Origin: Ilyonectria destructans
Taxonomy: Eukaryota > Ascomycota > Sordariomycetes > Hypocreales > Nectriaceae
Length of the DNA stretch: 64,000 nt
Direction of reading: 5' to 3'
Assembly: GCA_020740775.1 (NCBI GenBank)
Contig: JAHEWK010000001.1
Coordinates: 4,340,001-4,404,000 of the forward strand
The notes beneath the pieces are model-generated. The model was not told the origin of the DNA, did no database searches, and worked only from the letters and a program-made list of their open reading frames with translations. Positions 59,501 through 64,000 of this stretch are shown here, one piece after another. Within the stretch, counting starts at the first letter, position 1; each line of letters starts with the position of its first letter. Position numbers and translations under genes: made by a program.

Positions 59501-62244
59501 GGTGGTGCTGGTATAGGAATCGGGCAGACATCCAAACGACGAAGCTGCCGCTGCCGCCCGGGTGTGGTGCGATCCTCGAGCCAAAGTTCGATTTCCGTCA
59601 ATGCTCATGGCTCGATGGCGATCAAGAAAAGAACACCGTCCGGGGGCAAGGCGTGGGGCGTCTAATCCCAGCTCGACCCACGCCCCCTTGAACCCTTGGA
59701 TCCTCGGATGCATCGACTTCAATCCCAAGCTCCATTGGATTTTATTGATTGAGACGCAAAGCAATCGAGAGGCAAAGCATGAAGAAAAAAAACCTCTGAC
59801 CACTCTCGCCTGGGTAGCTGTCCCAGGATGGGATCGAGATCTGGCTATAGCCGACGTGGACGTCTGCGCACCTTTGCATATTCATTCCCCTTTCCCTTCC
59901 CCGGCACAATCTGCTGCCAGGCCAGGCACATTGGGGAAGTCCGATGCATGCTGACTCTATCCCGACTCGGCACAAGTCAATTGAGCATGTTGGCTGACGA
60001 TCCCTGCCAAGACTCTCAGAAACCCACCGAGTACGAATAGTCATGCAAAACGCAACATGTTGGTAACCTCCAATTCATGCCCATGGTAAGACGGCTGCAG
60101 ACTTTGTGTATCACAACAGACAGCCAACCGAACCAGGGATTTGTGAGTCAAGGACCGGGACCCCGCTGGGTTGTGGCGATGGACCCCATCTATGCCCATG
60201 ACGGGCTGATCCTCGCCCCTTGGCCCGAAGAACCAAGGCACTCACTCGCTTGGACTATCTCACGAGCCCAGACAGCGCTGGAATACCCAGGACCCCGGTC
60301 GTGGTTCGTGGTTACATGGGGATTGGAGCCAGCAAGGGCCGATTTAACGTCTGGTGATCGCCCAGAGAGCCATGCTGACTGCCACGGCCGACAAGAGCCC
60401 CCTGGCGATGGAGTTCGCCCATTGTCCATCGCCCATTCCCATCCATGACAGTGCCATAGTAGGTCAAACAGACAAGAAGGTCAGTCAGCCCAAACAAGCT
60501 CGCGCCTCGCTTCGAATCAGGCACGCCGCCGACAAAGTCGTGCCAGACCCAAATTCTGGCCACATGTACCGCTACTGGGTCTGGCTATTTGCACGCCCCT
60601 CGCCAGCTCCAGTCTCGAGGCGACGCCCCCCCTTCTTCCACCAGACACCCCCGGCATCTGATGCCCTCTCTCACCTTCGCTTCCCTCTCACGACGCCGTC
60701 TTCGGTTCAAACCCTGTCTCTCCCGTGGCCTGTCTCGTTTGCCGGTGGCTGCGGCACCTCAATTTTTTTTTTTACCATTCCCCTGGACCCTGTCATCGCC
60801 TAGGTCCCGATATGCTCTAAGCTAGGCGCACTCTTGTCTATTGCCCAGGTGCTCCGTACTTGCGGAGGAGTTCATCATCTCACTCCCATTGTCATTCCCC
60901 TCCGCTCCGCAGTCTTTGCTCCATCCTCAAAAACAGACACCCCCCCTAGCTCCTCCACCAGGATCCATCTTTGTTCTGCCTCGTCTGCCGCGTGCGCACC
61001 CACACCAGTGGAGCTGGAACCCCAGGTCCAGAACCGATCCTCAAATCCAAACTTGCATCAGCCCCAGTCCGGTCTTCTGCCTCCGCCACCTCATCCGTTG
61101 CCTCATAAGATCAGTCCCGAGATCACCTGTCCACTCGGATCCCCAATGTCACCGCGTCTTCTTAGGCTCGGCTCCTTTTTTTGACCGTTAGCCATTGTCC
61201 TCGATCACCGTTGGACAGACACTTTCTCGATATCCACTCGAGCCAACCCTGCTTGTCAAATCGAGATATCCGATCGTGTCTCTGGGGGTGTTAGTATTGA
61301 ACATCCACACCCTCACGGCGATTCCTCCCTGCCGCTTCTCGCGTGCCGTCACCTAACCTTTCAGATACCTGGCTGTTGTCCCATGTCAATTGCTCTTCCA
61401 TCATAGATTTCCCATCCTCTTGTCCATTTCTGTCTACCTCGATCTCGCCATCTTGCCATCTCGCCATCAGTCGGTCCAGCAGTTGCTACTACCCACTTCT
61501 TACCTTGATCACTCCATCTCTCTCATCTGTAGGTGCCGACCTGTCCCTGTCTCCTTTCGTCACCACCCCTCTCCCCTCCTGGGGTCTAATTCGAACCAGC
61601 AAGGATGTCTTCGGCTCCCCAACAATCACAACTTTTTTCTTCCTTCTCCTTGCAGCTAATTCTCACTCCACGTCGTGCCCTAACTTGATCAACATTGACC
61701 AGTGTCCTCACTTAGGCTTGACCACTCTCCGCTCGTCTTCAAGCAACTCTCCTAGACGGATAGACTATCACCAAACTCACAAGAGCCTCTCCATATCCAC
61801 ACACTTGTCCCTTGTGCTGGCTTCTTCGACCTTGTCGTTGCTCACCGGGAAATAACGGCATTCTCCGTCATCCTTGACCCCGCCTAAGGTATCCACTGGT
61901 TCGAGCACCAGCGAACAGCAAGGCCCTTCAAGAAACACCCGCAGGACCAGTGACAGCTATTACGAGGCCAGACATTCCCGGCACCGACTGCATCTGGTAG
62001 ACACTCGAAGATACCACCCTTACACTCGAACCGAATAGGAGGATACGACGCCTACGTGGTGGCGGTGGCCCATCTCGAGTGCGTCTCCATCTAATCACAT
62101 CAGGTGATCTGTCCTGGCTCTACGACATCGTCTCGACCTTGTACCAATTCGTGGTAAATGTTGATACGTCGCTGGGGGTCTCGTTGTGAACAAGGAATTC
62201 GGCACCTGCAGAGCACGACCTCCAGAATTGGTCGCTCCTTCTGC

Positions 62245-64000
62245 ATGGCGTCTGATCTCGAGGCAATCTTCGGTGAGCTGGGCTTGGCCCAATATCTCGA
62301 CGCGTTCGTCGAGCAGGGGTTTGATGAGTGGGATATCATCCTTGACATCCAAGAGTCGGACCTGTGAGTACAGCAGCGTACCTAACCTCGTCGTACTTGA
62401 CTGACAATGCCAATCTAGTGATGTGCTGGGTGTTAAGCTGGGCCATCGAAGGGTATGTTTTCCTTGCTCTTCCACTTGGACTGCTGGCTGACATGAAACG
62501 AAACAAATAGAAACTCCAAAGACGGATTGCCAACGCCAGGGGTATTTCTCCAAGTACCTCACTGGTATCACCAGCGAGGCCGGCAGTCGAAGATGTCAAG
62601 CCCGACACCCCACGGACCGAACTAAGCCGGCCGGAGGGCACCCACGAGGTGCAAGGAGTAGCAAAACGAAAATATCGGCGCCACCCCAAGGTGCGTGAGA
62701 ATTTGAGCCACTTGGTCCAACGAAGGCCAGTCACTGACTATTACGTATAGCCCGATGAAAATGCCCCTGAACGTCCGCCCTCTGCGTATGTTTTGTTTTC
62801 CAACAGTAAGTCTCGTCCACAATTGCCCATCTTAGCTACCAGACAGCGCCGTCCGAGCGAAGTCAGAAAGAATCTAACAAAGCTGCGTTTCCTAGAGATG
62901 AGAGAAGACCTCAAGAGTCAAAATCTCAGCTTCACCGAGATCGCGAAACTGGTCGGCGAGAACTGGCAGAATTTGGTGCCAACAGAGAAAGAGGCGTATG
63001 AAAGCCAGGCCAACGCTGACAAGGAAAAATACCATCGCGACTTGATGGAGTACAAGAAGACCCCCGAGTTCAAGAAGTATATCCAATATCTCCAAGAGTT
63101 CAAGGATAAGCAAGCCAAGCAGACCCAAGGTTCGTGACCTAGCGTGACGACAACATGATATTGTACAGGTCTCCAGTTCCTCTGAGCTAACGAATTGGGT
63201 CGAAACAGCTAGCGATGTATCCAAGCGGCCGAAATTAGAGCCTGCTAGGCTTCGCAATGGCGGCAGCAGCAGCGGCACCACGGCCACCCCTGGAATCAAC
63301 ACACCGAGTGGGAGCGGGAGCGGTAGCGGTAGCGAGAGGTTTCCAGGGAGTGAACCACCGCCCTCTCGAAAAGAAAGGATGAACTCTATTACTTCAATTG
63401 CCGAATCGCAGCATTCAGCAGCACCTACTCTGCTGTCACAGGCGAATTCGAACGAAGACGCCATGTCGTCACCCCGGGGAAGCCATTATGATACTGTGAG
63501 CCCGAATGAGCCACCTCGGTACCACCCTCATCGACCACCATCATGGCGAGAAGGCGGAAGAGGCGGCGAACCGCCTCATCAACACCTCCCATCGCTCTCC
63601 GATATGCTCGACGACGGAAGAAAGGGAATGCCAACGAACCTTGGGGGCGAAAGCAACCCGTACTTGTCAGGTTTTGTCGCTGCCAACCACCCTAGACTAG
63701 CCCCCGAGGTGCTCAATGGCCTGCCAACAACGACGGCACCAAGAATGCCACACCTCCGGCATGACCAATCCTCGAACAGCAGTGTTGGGTCCACCAGCCC
63801 AGCCATGAGCATCGCGAGAACACCTGGTGAAGGACCGCTGCCCATTCACGCATTGCTCTCGCACCAGACTCTGCCGGCCCCTGGAGGAGCGGCATCAGGA
63901 TCGTTCGACCGAGGTCCGCCAATGAATGGCGGGACCACTCCGAGTCCGACGGATCTCGTGAGGCCGCCGTTCGGACACAGTGCGGGACCAAGGGGATATG
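62245..64000 (+). CDS. SAM + HMG-box protein, 3' end outside the window (6 exons seen)
   Basis: Exons: 62245-62363, 62419-62452, 62511-62690, 62751-62805, 62896-63129 and 63209-beyond 64000. A SAM domain fills residues 1-65 (LGLAQYLDAFVEQGFDEWDIIL; GVKLGHRRKLQRRI). An HMG box lies at about 112-190 (PDENAPERPPSAYVLFSNK; IAKLVGENW), followed by a helical, Lys-rich extension and a long Gly/Ser/Pro-rich tail with S/T-P sites. HMG boxes bend DNA, and SAM domains oligomerise or bind partners. SAM-HMG proteins are typical of filamentous ascomycetes, but I cannot name the ortholog. An upstream in-frame ATG at 62158 would add 29 residues rich in Arg and Ser. The reading frame is still open at the window end. 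Confidence 0.88.

Larger units (their letters stand above)
55755..62244. other. 6.5-kb divergent intergenic region before the SAM-HMG gene
   Basis: No gene is supported. The left end holds repeats next to the 98-aa gene. At 56440-56575 there are two short tandem arrays (separate entries). The middle part (57000-60500) is mixed-sequence DNA with overlapping, domain-free frames. From about 60580 to 62150 the plus strand is strongly C/T-rich with several TTTTTT runs, as expected for a long promoter and 5' leader. Long pseudo-frames there (60834-61191, 61343-61855) are Ser/Pro/Leu-rich because of that composition. Confidence 0.45.

Noticed and set aside
61343..61855. 170-codon Ser/Leu/Thr-rich frame
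   Set aside because: Starts at a non-ATG codon and reflects the C/T-rich leader of the SAM-HMG gene.

Overview
The window is nuclear DNA of a filamentous ascomycete (Pezizomycotina). A Sordariomycete is the best fit and Hypocreales a reasonable guess, but the species cannot be named from sequence alone. The evidence is short spliceosomal introns (about 45-120 nt, GT...AG, CTAAC/CTGAC branch sites), GC-rich coding DNA, pyrimidine-rich leaders, and fungal-type genes such as a six-HAMP group III histidine kinase, an Sld3-type replication factor and a Trs65 TRAPP subunit. No bacterial, viral, plasmid, rRNA or CRISPR signal was seen.

Twelve protein genes were modelled exon by exon, and every junction keeps the reading frame. 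In order they are: a homeobox transcription factor (+, 5309-7112); Sld3 replication initiation factor (+, 9614-12576); Trs65 (-, 12759-14679); Prp40 splicing factor (+, 15173-17782); Rli1/ABCE1 ribosome recycling ATPase (-, 18676-20749); Ura6 UMP/CMP kinase with an N-terminal membrane-anchor extension (-, 21903-23043); eIF3m (-, 24059-25545); a Chk2/Cds1/PRD-4 checkpoint kinase (-, 26200-28523); a BAR-PH-ArfGAP protein (-, 30205-33850); a Munc13-like C2 protein, Ync13/Git1 (+, 37895-42099); the Nik1/Os-1 hybrid histidine kinase (+, 48613-52822); and a SAM + HMG-box protein cut by the window end (+, 62245-64000). A thirteenth gene, a 98-residue unknown (-, 54019-55754), was assembled from three short exons, one of them 20 nt.

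The layout is that of ordinary chromosomal housekeeping and regulatory DNA. 9.6-33.9 kb is gene-dense, with 180-1700 bp spacers, one convergent pair 182 bp apart (Sld3/Trs65) and one divergent promoter of 493 bp (Trs65/Prp40). Long non-coding stretches (1-5.3, 33.9-37.9, 42.1-48.6 and 55.8-62.2 kb) lie in front of the developmental, trafficking and signalling genes. They hold minisatellites, a recurrent TAGGTA/TACCTA motif and two AT-rich islands.

The genes do not form one pathway or a biosynthetic cluster. Themes are replication and its checkpoint (Sld3, Chk2), RNA and translation (Prp40, Rli1, eIF3m), vesicle traffic (Trs65, ArfGAP, Ync13) and signalling or development (homeobox, Nik1, SAM-HMG). 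No clearly new multi-gene system is visible. The most unusual items are the microexon-dependent 98-residue gene, the anchored Ura6 with a second start at its splice junction, and the perfect 12-bp minisatellite upstream of the homeobox gene.
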